Source: Corticibacter populi (GTDB lineage: Bacteria > Pseudomonadota > Gammaproteobacteria > Burkholderiales > Burkholderiaceae_C). From it: a stretch of 64,000 nt of DNA. The stretch is taken from assembly GCF_004217315.1 (NCBI RefSeq), contig NZ_SGWR01000005.1, forward strand, positions 1 to 64,000, given 5' to 3'. A program made the position numbers and the translations under genes. The notes under the pieces are model-generated. The model was not told the DNA's origin. It worked only from the letters and a program-made list of their open reading frames with translations, and ran no database searches. Of the stretch, positions 39,953 to 48,139 are shown piece by piece; position 1 is the stretch's first letter, and each line of letters starts with the position of its first letter.

Positions 39953-41386
39953 ATGGCAACCTTGAATTCTCCGCTTCCCCATCTCCCGTCCCACCAGGAT
40001 GGCCTGCCACCGGCCCAGCGCCGCAAGGCCGTGCTGGTGATTTTGCTCGGGCTGGTGCTGGTGGTGCTCGATGGCTCGATCGCCACGCTGGCGCTGCCCC
40101 GGATCGCCGCGGCCATGGATGTCTCGGCCGCCGATGCGGTGTGGGTCATCACCGGCTATCAGCTGGCGGTGCTGGGCTTGCTGCTGCCGATGGCCTCGCT
40201 CGGCGAGCGCATCGGCTACCACCGCGTCTACCTGCATGGCATGGTGGTGTTTGGCGTGGCCTCGCTGCTGTGCGCGCTGTCGCAGACGCTGTGGCAACTG
40301 GTGGTGTTCCGCACCGTGCAGGGCCTGGCCGGCGCGGCGGTGATGGGTGTCAATGCGGCGCTGGTGCGGCAGGTCTATCCGCTGGGCCTGCTCGGGCGGG
40401 GCATTGCGCTCAATGCCATGGTGGTGGCGGTTGCCTCGGTGGCGGGGCCGTCGCTGGCTGCCGTGATTCTCTCGGCGCTGAGCTGGCCGTGGCTGTTCGG
40501 CCTGAACGTGCCGCTGGTGGCTCTGACGGTATGGCTGGGCTGGCGCTGCCTGCCGCCGAGTGAGGCCCACGGGCAGACGCACATCGTGCTGCTGGATGTG
40601 ATCCTCAACATTCTCGCCTTCGGTCTGTTCTTCTGGGCATTCGACGGCCTGAGCACGCGCGGCTTCGCCGACTGGCGGCTCACGTCCCAGGGTGTCAACA
40701 GCCTGGCGGCATTGCTGGTCAGCCTGTTCCTGTGGGGCTGGTACGTGCGGCGCCAATGGCACCTGGCCGCGCCCCTGTTGCCGCTCGATCTGCTGCGCAT
40801 GCCGGTGTTTGCGCTGTCGATGTGCAGTTCGGTGATGGCTTTCAGCGCACAGATGCTCACTTTCATCGCATTGCCTTTCCTGTGCCTGACGATCCTGCAC
40901 CAGACGCCGCTGCAGGCCGGCCTGGTGGTCAGCGTCTGGCCGGTGGCCATTGTGCTGATGGCCCCATTGGCGGGGCGCCTGATCGGACGGTATTCGGGCG
41001 CGGTGCTCGGCGGCATCGGCATGGCCATGCTGACGCTGGGGTCGCTGCTGCTGGCGCTGCTCTCGCCCGCGGATGCGTCGCCCTGGCAACTGGCTTGGCG
41101 CCTGGCGTTGTGCGGCCTGGGCTTCGGGCTGTTCCAGTCGCCCAACAACCATGTGATCCTCACCACCGGTCCACGCGAGCGAGCCGGCGCAGCCGGCGGC
41201 ATGCTGGGCACCGGCCGGCTGACCGGCCAGTCGCTGGGCGCGGCGCTGGCCGCCGGCGTGTTTGCGCTGTGGCCGCCGACGCTGGCGCCGCAGGGGCCGC
41301 AGGTGGCCTTTGCGCTGGCTGCAGGCTGTGCACTGCTGGCGGGCATCGCCAGTTCGCTGCGCGCCCCGGCGGCGGCGCGGTCCTGA
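39953..41386 (+). CDS. MFS transporter, DHA2 (14-segment) type
   Basis: A 477-residue inner-membrane drug/proton antiporter-like protein with about 14 hydrophobic segments. LVVLDGSIATLALPRIAAAM in segment 1 (motif D1-like), LGERIGYHRVYLHG (motif A) and FRTVQGLAGAAVMGVNAALVRQVYP are typical of the DHA2 efflux family. Substrate unknown. It begins at the edge of the nucleosidase remnant and is followed by a 190-base gap before the PTS-IIC-like gene. Confidence 0.87.
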   Translation: MATLNSPLPHLPSHQDGLPPAQRRKAVLVILLGLVLVVLDGSIATLALPRIAAAMDVSAADAVWVITGYQLAVLGLLLPMASLGERIGYHRVYLHGMVVFGVASLLCALSQTLWQLVVFRTVQGLAGAAVMGVNAALVRQVYPLGLLGRGIALNAMVVAVASVAGPSLAAVILSALSWPWLFGLNVPLVALTVWLGWRCLPPSEAHGQTHIVLLDVILNILAFGLFFWAFDGLSTRGFADWRLTSQGVNSLAALLVSLFLWGWYVRRQWHLAAPLLPLDLLRMPVFALSMCSSVMAFSAQMLTFIALPFLCLTILHQTPLQAGLVVSVWPVAIVLMAPLAGRLIGRYSGAVLGGIGMAMLTLGSLLLALLSPADASPWQLAWRLALCGLGFGLFQSPNNHVILTTGPRERAGAAGGMLGTGRLTGQSLGAALAAGVFALWPPTLAPQGPQVAFALAAGCALLAGIASSLRAPAAARS

Positions 41387-41575
41387 ACCTTGCTGGCACA
41401 GCTACAGGCACAGGCACTGACGCAGGCGACGGCGGTGAGCTGCCAGCGCTGGTTTGGCCGCTCCCGTTGCCGGTGATTCCCACTCCTGTTTTCGGATATA
41501 GTGGCGTCCAATTCAAATAATACTCATAAAGAGCATTTTAACGGCTCAGCCATCCGAATGGAAAGGGACCGCGCC

Positions 41576-42595
41576 ATGTCGCTCAAGGCATTCCTGCAAT
41601 CGCGCAACATCGAGTTTTCGCTGCGCCGCTATGGTATCGACGCGCTCAATTACATGACGCTGGGGCTCTTCGGCTCATTGGTGATCGGCCTGATCCTCAA
41701 GACCGTGGGCGGGTGGACCGGGCAGGCCTGGCTGGTCGAGGCTGGCGCGATGGCCCAGCAGAGCATGGGCGCAGCCATTGGCGTGGCCGTGGCCTATGGC
41801 CTGCAAGGGCCGCCGATCGTGATCTTTGCCAGTGCCGCCATCGGTGCGCTGGGCGCCAGGCTGGGCGGGCCGGTGGGCTGCTTCGTGGCGGTGGCGGTGG
41901 CCACCGAGATGAGCAAGCTGGTCTCCAAGACCACGCCGATCGACATCATCGTCACGCCCGCCACGGCGCTGGCCAGCGGCTTTCTGGTGGCCCACTGGCT
42001 TTCACCGCTGATCGGCAACGTGCTGGAGGTGACGGGCAATACCATTCAGTGGGCCATGACCTGGCAGCCGTTGCTGATGAGCATCTTCCTGGCGGTGGTG
42101 ATGGGCATGATCCTCACCGGGCCCACGTCCAGCGCGGCGTTGGCCATCTCGCTGAACCTGGGTGGCCTCGCCGGTGGTGCGGCGACCGTGGGCTGCGCCT
42201 CACAGATGATCGGCTTTGCCGTCATGAGCTACCGGGAGAACGGCTTCTCGGGCCTGCTCAGCCAGGGGCTGGGCACCAGCATGCTGCAGTTGCCCAACAT
42301 CGTGCGCAATCCGCGCATCTGGATTCCGCCCACGCTCAGTGCCGCCATCCTCGGGCCAGTGGCTACGCTGCTGTTCGGCATGCAGAACGTTCCGACCGGC
42401 TCCGGCATGGGTACCAGCGGCTTCGTGGGGCAGGTCGGCACGCTCGCAGCCATGGGCGATGGCGCCAGCGTATGGCTCTCGATCGGCCTGCTGCACTTCC
42501 TGCTGCCGGCATTGCTGACGTTGTTGTTTGCCGCCGTGCTGCGGCACTGGGGCTGGATTCGCCCGGGGGATCTCAAGGTCAATGCCCGTATCTGA
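41576..42595 (+). CDS. PTS EIIC-like (PTS_EIIC_2/PfoR-type) membrane protein
   Basis: A 339-residue membrane protein with about nine hydrophobic segments. YGIDALNYMTLGLFGSLVIGLILKTVG near the start, TPIDIIVTPATALASG and the Gly-rich NVPTGSGMGTSGFVGQ segment place it in the free-standing IIC-like family that includes PfoR. Such proteins lack IIA/IIB partners, and none is nearby, so sugar phosphotransfer is unlikely; function unknown. ATG 41576 has AAAGGGA upstream; ATG 41558 is an alternative. Its stop TGA is the left edge of repeat copy 2. Confidence 0.8.
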   Translation: MSLKAFLQSRNIEFSLRRYGIDALNYMTLGLFGSLVIGLILKTVGGWTGQAWLVEAGAMAQQSMGAAIGVAVAYGLQGPPIVIFASAAIGALGARLGGPVGCFVAVAVATEMSKLVSKTTPIDIIVTPATALASGFLVAHWLSPLIGNVLEVTGNTIQWAMTWQPLLMSIFLAVVMGMILTGPTSSAALAISLNLGGLAGGAATVGCASQMIGFAVMSYRENGFSGLLSQGLGTSMLQLPNIVRNPRIWIPPTLSAAILGPVATLLFGMQNVPTGSGMGTSGFVGQVGTLAAMGDGASVWLSIGLLHFLLPALLTLLFAAVLRHWGWIRPGDLKVNARI

Positions 42596-42863
42596 GAACC
42601 TGTTGACGATCTTTTCGCGAGCTACGTTGCCCCGGCAGGCGATGCGATGCAAGGCGCAAACCGCAGTCGGGCTGGTGGCCCGGCGAGGATTTGTAACGCC
42701 GCAGCGCGCGCCTGCCGGGGCAACCCGAAGGGCAGGATGTCAAAAACGCACCGGGCGGCGTTGCCCGCCTTGCCCAGACGGCCAGTCTGGGCTGCGACGG
42801 GCGTCTTGCCCACTGCATTTTTGACCGCCTGCGTGGCCCACGAAAAGATCGTCAACAGGTTCT
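42595..42863 (+). repeat. 269-bp inverted-repeat element, copy 2
   Basis: Same length and orientation as the copy at 37135, about 22 base differences. The outer 22 bases of each end are perfect inverted repeats (42595-42616 and 42842-42863); inward of that the pairing has decayed to 7 of 10, and the inner inverted repeat is imperfect, so this copy is older or less constrained. Again the left end is fused to a stop codon (TGA of the PTS-IIC-like gene), and the right end reads GGTTC-TAA. Confidence 0.85.
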
Positions 42864-42995
42864 AAGAAACGGCTGCTGGCGGTACACGTCGTCTGGTGGA
42901 CCGGCCAGGCCGCGCCTGCCGGAATGGCATCTGGAAGGGGTGATCCGGGACAGGTATCATGGAACGCCTGTTCATCCGGTTTCCCATTTCGGTCC

Positions 42996-43502
42996 ATGTT
43001 TTCAAACAGTCACTTCCCCCGCTTCGGTCGCATCGCCTGCGGGCTGTGCGCGGTAGCACTGCTGACGGCCCTGGCTGGGTGCGGCTCCCCCTATCTGGGC
43101 GTGGGGGTGCCGGTAGGGCCGGTGTCAGTGGGTGTCGGAGTGGGTAGCGGTGGTGTCTCCGCCGGGGTTGGCACCGGTGCCGGACCGGTGGGCGTCGGGG
43201 TTGGTGTGAACCAGCGCGGCCAGGTCAGTGGAGGTGTCGGGGTCGGTGCCAGTACCTCGGTGGGCGGGGGGGCACGCGTGGGGGTGGGCACCGGTGTGGG
43301 CACCGTGCTCTACGATCCCGATCGGCCCGACGCCAGGCCGTTGCATGCCCAGCCGGCAGCTTCGCCGGTGGCGGGGCCTGCTGATGTGCGCGAGCCCCAG
43401 ACCGATGGCGAGCGCCAATGGCGTGGAGCGAATGGCGAGTTGGTGCCGCCATGTCGCGTGCATGGCGGCTGTGCGGACAATGCCGCTCCAACTCCATATT
43501 GA
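42996..43502 (+). CDS. Gly/Val-rich repeat lipoprotein
   Basis: A 168-residue predicted lipoprotein: signal peptide with lipobox ALAGC (Cys near residue 27), then about 75 residues built from GVGVG-type repeats (VGVPVGPVSVGVGVG, GVSAGVGTG, GVGVGVNQRGQVSGGVGVG), then a hydrophilic tail with two cysteines (PPCRVHGGC). The repeat could form a stacked glycine-rich surface. The ATG at 42996 is chosen because it gives a clean signal peptide. I do not recognise the function. Confidence 0.65.
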   Translation: MFSNSHFPRFGRIACGLCAVALLTALAGCGSPYLGVGVPVGPVSVGVGVGSGGVSAGVGTGAGPVGVGVGVNQRGQVSGGVGVGASTSVGGGARVGVGTGVGTVLYDPDRPDARPLHAQPAASPVAGPADVREPQTDGERQWRGANGELVPPCRVHGGCADNAAPTPY

Positions 43503-43633
43503 CCATTGGTCGATCCTTCGATCGGTGCATCGGTGTGGCTCGCCAATGGCCCTGCATGATTTTTTGCACTGCCTCGTCCCGGCCTTGATGGCTTGAGGCA
43601 AGATGGCGGCTTTCAACCCGGGGTCTTCTCAGC

Positions 43634-45169
43634 ATGGCCAACACCGAGATCGAATTCAAATTCTGCATTCCGCCTGAGCAGCACAAGGCCGTCGAGGCGG
43701 CAGTGCGGCGTGGCAGCGTCGAGCGCACCCGCCTGCAGGCGCGCTACTTCGACACGGCCTCCAGTGTGCTGGCTCGCCATGGCATCGCCCTGCGCTTGCG
43801 CAAGGAAGGAAGCCGCTGGGTGCAGACCGTCAAGGCCGCTGGCGAGGGCAGCCTGCAACGCCTGGAGCACAACGTCGATCTGGGCGTGGCGTGCTCTGGT
43901 GCGCAGCCCGAACCCGATCCGTCCCTGCATGCCGATACGCCGGCGGGGCAGTTGCTGCTCAAGACCCTGTCGGGCACCGATGAGCCGCTGGGCCTGACCT
44001 ATGAGACCGACATCTGGCGTCTGACACGCCTGCTGCGCATTCCGGGCGGCTGGGTCGAGCTGGCGCTCGACCAAGGCTGGATTCGCGCGCAGTCACCGGA
44101 AGGAGGACGGCGCCGGCGCGCTCCGGTGCTGGAACTCGAGCTGGAACTGGTCAAGGGAGAACTGGCCGGACTGACGGCCCTCGCGCAGCGCTGGGCCAGC
44201 CGACACGGCCTGTGGCTGAGCACCGTCAGCAAGGCCGAGCAGGGCGAGCGTCTGCGCGCGGGCATCACGCGGGTGCCGGCGGTCAAGGCAGAGCCCACGC
44301 GCTTTGCAAGCCGGAACCCGGGCGGACGCGAGATCGTGCAAGCGGCCGTGGCCTCCTGTCTGGCGCAGATTCTTCCCAATGCCAGCGAAATCGCCGCGGG
44401 CAGCGACGATGCCGAGCAGATCCACCAGTTGCGCATCGGCATTCGCCGCTTGCGCACCGCCTTGCGGGAGTTGGCGCCACTGGCGCCGCAGGCCATCGAC
44501 CCGGGCTGGCAGGCGCCGCTGGTGGCGGTGTTCCGGGCGCTGGGAGAACTGCGTGACCGGGACGAGGTGCTCGAAGCCACGCGGGCGCAACTGCTGGCGG
44601 CGGGCGGCCCGCCGGTGGCTTTGCCGCCGGCATCCGGTGGCCCTGGCGCGCAGGCGATCGTGCGTCATGCGGCCTTTCAGAGCGCCCTCGCGGGCCTGGC
44701 AGGCTTTGCGGCCGAGTCCATTGCTGCCGATTCAGTCTCGGAGCCACAGGGTGGTGATGCGACCGGGCTTGACGCTGATGCAGCCATGGCGCTGCTGCGT
44801 CAACGTCTGGCGCGCCTGCATGCGCGCAGCGTGCGTGCAGGCAAGCGGTTTGCGAAGCTCGCGCCGCAAGAGCGGCACGCGGCACGCAAGCGGCTCAAGC
44901 GGCTGCGTTACCTGGGTGAATTCGTCGGTGGCTTGTTCGACAGGTCGCAGTCTGCGCGCTATCTGGCCCGGCTGCGGCCGGTGCAGGATGCGCTGGGCCA
45001 CTACAACGACGAGGTGGTGGCACTGCAGGTCTGGCGAGAGTTGTGCGACACGCAGCCACAGGCATGGTTCGGCGTGGGCTGGCTCAGCGCCCGCCAGCCA
45101 CAGCTGGTGCGCGATTGTGCCGACAGCCTGCGTAGCTTGAGCGAGGTGCCGCGCTTCTGGTCGCGGTGA
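43634..45169 (+). CDS. CYTH and CHAD domain protein (triphosphatase-like)
   Basis: A 511-residue protein. The N-terminal CYTH domain carries the ExExK signature as EIEFKF and basic/acidic strands (ALRLRKEG, LELELELVKGELAGL), the tunnel fold of inorganic triphosphatases such as YgiF. The C-terminal CHAD domain has conserved His/Arg helices (QIHQLRIGIRRLRTALREL and ARKRLKRLRYLGEF) that bind polyphosphate. Likely acts on tripolyphosphate or associates with polyphosphate granules. Monocistronic. Confidence 0.9.
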   Translation: MANTEIEFKFCIPPEQHKAVEAAVRRGSVERTRLQARYFDTASSVLARHGIALRLRKEGSRWVQTVKAAGEGSLQRLEHNVDLGVACSGAQPEPDPSLHADTPAGQLLLKTLSGTDEPLGLTYETDIWRLTRLLRIPGGWVELALDQGWIRAQSPEGGRRRRAPVLELELELVKGELAGLTALAQRWASRHGLWLSTVSKAEQGERLRAGITRVPAVKAEPTRFASRNPGGREIVQAAVASCLAQILPNASEIAAGSDDAEQIHQLRIGIRRLRTALRELAPLAPQAIDPGWQAPLVAVFRALGELRDRDEVLEATRAQLLAAGGPPVALPPASGGPGAQAIVRHAAFQSALAGLAGFAAESIAADSVSEPQGGDATGLDADAAMALLRQRLARLHARSVRAGKRFAKLAPQERHAARKRLKRLRYLGEFVGGLFDRSQSARYLARLRPVQDALGHYNDEVVALQVWRELCDTQPQAWFGVGWLSARQPQLVRDCADSLRSLSEVPRFWSR

Positions 45170-45207
45170 GCGCAACGTGATGGAGCGGATGCAGCGGCGT
45201 CCGCTCA

Positions 45208-45240
45208 GAACCCGTTCACGAAAAGACCGTGAACAGGTTC
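45208..45240. repeat. Palindromic relative of the 269-bp element ends
   Basis: GAACCCGTTCACG (45208-45220) and CGTGAACAGGTTC (45228-45240) pair with one mismatch around AAAAGAC. The arms resemble the two ends of the 269-bp elements fused together with the interior lost. On the minus strand it overlaps the TGA stop of fabA (45239-45241), the same position relative to a gene as in the full copies. With the T-rich loop it could also act as a terminator. Confidence 0.65.
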
Positions 45241-45751
45241 AGGCCTTCTTGGCGCCGGTCTCGAACAGGCCCACACGCAGGTCATGGGCCGTATAGATTT
45301 CCTGGTCATCGGCCAGCAGGCGGGCGTCGCCGATGGCCATGATGAGCTTGCGCTTGATGACGCGCTTGATGTCGATCTCGTAGGTGACGAGCTTGACGTC
45401 CGGCTTGACCTCGCCGGTGAACTTGACCTCGCCGGCACCCAGCGCACGCCCCTTGCCCGGCAGCTTCAGCCAGGTCAGGTAAAAGCCGATGAGTTGCCAC
45501 ATGGCGTCCAGACCCAGGCAGCCAGGCATGACCGGATCACCCTTGAAATGGCAGTCGAAGAACCAGAGATCGGGCTTGATGTCGAGCTCGGCGGTGATCC
45601 GGCCGAGGCCGTGGGAGCCGCTTTCATCGTCGATATGGCTGATGCGATCGAACATCAGCATCGGGGGCAGGGGCAGCTTGCCGCTGTCGGGGCCAAACAG
45701 CCGGCCCTCGCCGGATGCGATCAGTTGCTCGTAGGTAAAGGATTCAACCAT
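45239..45751 (-). CDS. fabA: 3-hydroxydecanoyl-ACP dehydratase/isomerase
   Basis: A 170-residue hot-dog-fold enzyme that dehydrates 3-hydroxydecanoyl-ACP and isomerises the trans-2 to the cis-3 product, starting unsaturated fatty acid synthesis. The catalytic His is in [11 protein letters not shown] and the Asp in LGLDAMWQL; the length is canonical. The start [10 protein letters not shown] at 45751 is the family standard. The usual partner fabB is not adjacent. Confidence 0.95.
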   Translation of the reverse strand: MVESFTYEQLIASGEGRLFGPDSGKLPLPPMLMFDRISHIDDESGSHGLGRITAELDIKPDLWFFDCHFKGDPVMPGCLGLDAMWQLIGFYLTWLKLPGKGRALGAGEVKFTGEVKPDVKLVTYEIDIKRVIKRKLIMAIGDARLLADDQEIYTAHDLRVGLFETGAKKA

Positions 45752-45894
45752 GTCTTTGTTGTTGGTGAAAGCGCGCGCCTGATCTCCAGCACAGAACCAG
45801 GGAGTCAGCAGGACAAAACGGTTGAGTATATCGCCTGCGTCCTTGGTGCGCGAGACCCTCTGCACACAAGGCAGGGCGATCGTGCGAATGTTTC

Positions 45895-46001
45895 CGTCAT
45901 TCCCGCGAGGGAGGGAATCCAGGTGGCGTGGCCCTGGTGATGAAGACCGTCGCACCCATGGGGCCGACGTCACTGACTTCGGGGACGAGCACGGAATGAC
46001 G
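45895..46001. repeat. 107-bp repeat bounded by CGTCATT / AATGACG, copy A
   Basis: Starts CGTCATTCCCGCGAGG and ends CACGGAATGACG, short terminal inverted repeats. The CATTCCCGC...GGGAATCC unit is the widespread palindromic repeat type of beta- and gammaproteobacteria (compare neisserial dRS3). It lies in the 379-base gap between fabA and the first sigma factor gene, which holds no gene I can support. Confidence 0.6.
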
Positions 46002-46130
46002 AAAACATCCACCCGATAGCCCCGCGCACCGGGCTGGCGCAGTGCCGAGCGGGAAGGCGCATGAGTTCATGCAAATGAGTTTTATTGCCCTTCGATACAA
46101 TCATCATCTTGCCCAACATCATCAGGCTGC

Positions 46131-46634
46131 ATGGCGCAGGATCCTCACATCGTTTTTCTCGGCCACCGTCAGGAATTGCTGGCGTGGCTTATGCGCCATC
46201 TTCGCGAGCGGGAGCAGGCCGAGGATGTGGTGCAGGAGTTGTACCTGCGCTACGTCCAATATGCGTCCACCCACGTGATAGAGGACTCGCGCGCTTACCT
46301 GTTCCAGATGGCGCGCAACATGCTGATTGATCTGAGGCGCCAGCAGCAGGCAAGGCCGACCGAGTCGCTCGGCCACGACGAATTGGTGCTGGTCTCTGCG
46401 CCTGACACCGCACCCGGGCCCGAGCAAATTGCGGCCGCACGGTCGCGGCTGCGCCAACTGGTGGCGTGTCTCGAACAGCTGCCGGAGCTGACCCAGCAGA
46501 TATTTCTGCTCAATCGGGTCCATGACATGAGCTACAAGGAAGTCGCCGACCAACTGGGGGTTTCCGTCAGTACGGTCCAGAAGCACCTTACGCGTGCCCT
46601 GGCCCATGTGACCGAGCGGATGAAGCCCCACTGA
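46131..46634 (+). CDS. FecI-type ECF sigma factor, first copy
   Basis: A 167-residue sigma-70 family regulator of the iron-uptake (FecI) type. Region 2 (ELLAWLMRHLREREQAEDVVQELYLRY) and region 4 helix-turn-helix (MSYKEVADQLGVSVSTVQKHL) are clear, linked by a short spacer. It should direct transcription of the receptor gene downstream when released by its FecR. A TACAAT -10-like box is at 46096 and an imperfect Fur-like stretch (AATGAGTTTTATTG) at about 46073-46088. FecR follows after 165 bases. Confidence 0.9.
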   Translation: MAQDPHIVFLGHRQELLAWLMRHLREREQAEDVVQELYLRYVQYASTHVIEDSRAYLFQMARNMLIDLRRQQQARPTESLGHDELVLVSAPDTAPGPEQIAAARSRLRQLVACLEQLPELTQQIFLLNRVHDMSYKEVADQLGVSVSTVQKHLTRALAHVTERMKPH

Positions 46635-46799
46635 GGTGTTTTGCACATATCCAGCCCACCATGACCACTCCAGGCCCTGCCGACGCCTTGATCACCCGGG
46701 GCATGAATTACGCGATTGCGCCCGTGCATACGTCTTCATTGCATCGACCACAAAAAACGGCCGACAGCAGCGTTCCCGTCATCCCCACGCCTTGAAAAC

Positions 46800-47936
46800 A
46801 TGCCAAGATTCCGAGCAAACGGCGCACCCACGCCATCTTCAGCCTCCCCCGGTGATATGCCCGTGGCCGAGCAGGCCGCTGCTTGGGTGGTCGCACTGGA
46901 TGGTGAGCAGTGTCCCGGACAGCAGCGTGCATTCGAGCAATGGCTGCAGGCGTCGGAGTTGCATCGCAGTGCCTATGAACAGGCACTGCAGAACTGGCTG
47001 ATGGCTGCGCAACTGCGGCAGATGCCTGAGCTGCTCGATGAGCTGATGCCCGAGTTGCCCATGCAAGTTTCAGATGGTCTTTCTGCCGGGCCAGTCGCGC
47101 AGCCGCACATGCCGGCGCGGACGCAGACACGGAAGCAGATGCACATGTCGACGACGGCGGAGCAGCCTTCGGCGTGGTCGTCCGCCTGGACAAGGCAGGT
47201 CCGCCGCGCGGGCATGCTGGCCACTCTGGCAGTGGCAGTGCTGGTGGGCGGGCTATTGTCCTGGTCCGGTGGCGATCCATACACGGCTGTGCTGGCCGAC
47301 TATCGCAGCGCCACGGGCGAGATCCGCGACGTGCAGCTTTCTGATGGTTCCACCGTCCGGCTCGACTCGGCCAGCGCGATTGCCGTGCACTATGGCCAGG
47401 ACCAGCGCCGCATTGAATTGCTCAAAGGCCGGGCCCTGTTCTTGGCGGCGCCGATTGGCGCTGCTGCAGCGGGAGGACGACCTTTTGTCGTGGCAACAGA
47501 CGATGGCCGCACCCAGGCGCTGGGCACGCAATTCATCGTCGAGCGACTGGGCCGCCAGACCGTCGTCACCGGCGTCGAGCATCACATCGCGGTGGGCACC
47601 CATGGCATGCCGCTCGCCGACGCCGTCATTCTCGCGCCAGGACAGAGCGTGCGCTACGACGAAAATGGGCTGGGGCCGGTCGAAAGCATCCCGCTGGCCC
47701 AGGCGCAGTCCTGGGAGAAGGGCATGCTGCTGTTCGACGACGCACCGCTGCAGGAAGTGCTGGCGCAATTGGAGCGCTACCAGGGCGGACGCATCGTGCT
47801 CCGGGCCGAGGCGATGGCGCAGCGCCACGTCAGCGCCTCCGTGCCCGCGCAGGACATCAGGGCAGGCCTTGACGCCATTGCCGCCGAACTGGGCCTGCGT
47901 GTGCAGCACCTGCCGCTGCTGACGGTGTTGTACTGA
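46800..47936 (+). CDS. FecR-type anti-sigma regulator, first copy
   Basis: A 378-residue inner-membrane regulator. Cytoplasmic DUF4880 domain (AEQAAAWVVALDGEQCPG, residues about 20-75), a single transmembrane segment (MLATLAVAVLVGGLLSW), then the periplasmic FecR domain (DVQLSDGSTVRLDSASAI, GTQFIVERLG) and a C-terminal STN-like portion that meets the receptor. ATG 46800 is preferred; ATG 46857 would also retain the domain. A long linker rich in Thr, Met and Gln precedes the membrane segment. It relays receptor occupancy to the sigma factor. Confidence 0.88.
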   Translation: MPRFRANGAPTPSSASPGDMPVAEQAAAWVVALDGEQCPGQQRAFEQWLQASELHRSAYEQALQNWLMAAQLRQMPELLDELMPELPMQVSDGLSAGPVAQPHMPARTQTRKQMHMSTTAEQPSAWSSAWTRQVRRAGMLATLAVAVLVGGLLSWSGGDPYTAVLADYRSATGEIRDVQLSDGSTVRLDSASAIAVHYGQDQRRIELLKGRALFLAAPIGAAAAGGRPFVVATDDGRTQALGTQFIVERLGRQTVVTGVEHHIAVGTHGMPLADAVILAPGQSVRYDENGLGPVESIPLAQAQSWEKGMLLFDDAPLQEVLAQLERYQGGRIVLRAEAMAQRHVSASVPAQDIRAGLDAIAAELGLRVQHLPLLTVLY

Positions 47937-47954
47937 GTGGGATGAGCCATGCAT

Positions 47955-47974
47955 GCCAGGGCTTCCTGGCTTTT
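47955..47974 (+). terminator. Terminator between fecR and the receptor gene
   Basis: GCCAGG (47955-47960) and CCTGGC (47965-47970) form a hairpin with a four-base loop followed by TTTT. It separates the regulator genes from the receptor, so the receptor should have its own promoter. Confidence 0.65.
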
Positions 47975-48014
47975 CTGGTGCATACGTCATTTAGTAATAA
48001 GAAAAAGAATAAAA

Positions 48015-48034
48015 AATAATCGCATTACTATTAC
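48015..48034. promoter_or_regulatory. Possible Fur-binding site upstream of the receptor gene
   Basis: AATAATCGCATTACTATTAC is an AT-rich imperfect match to the GATAATGATAATCATTATC consensus, in the most AT-rich part of the 203-base region before the receptor. Iron control is expected, but the match is moderate. Confidence 0.35.
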
Positions 48035-48139
48035 TTTTTTGGATTTCATGGAACGTCTCCTAGGGTAGTTGCAAGAACAAGACTGCCAGCCGCGCAAGCA
48101 CAAGCATGTACGCGGGGCAAGAACCCAGGAAGATCATTC

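Noticed and set aside
37157-42865. Matching short frames (82 and 72 codons) inside the two 269-bp repeats
   Set aside because: Similarity simply follows from the DNA repeat; the start differs between copies, differences are spread without codon-position bias, and the inverted-repeat structure explains the conservation.
47990-48139. FecI-type -35/-10 promoter before the first receptor
   Set aside because: GGATTT and CGTCTCC stretches are visible, but spacing is too short for an ECF promoter and the region before the second receptor does not repeat them.
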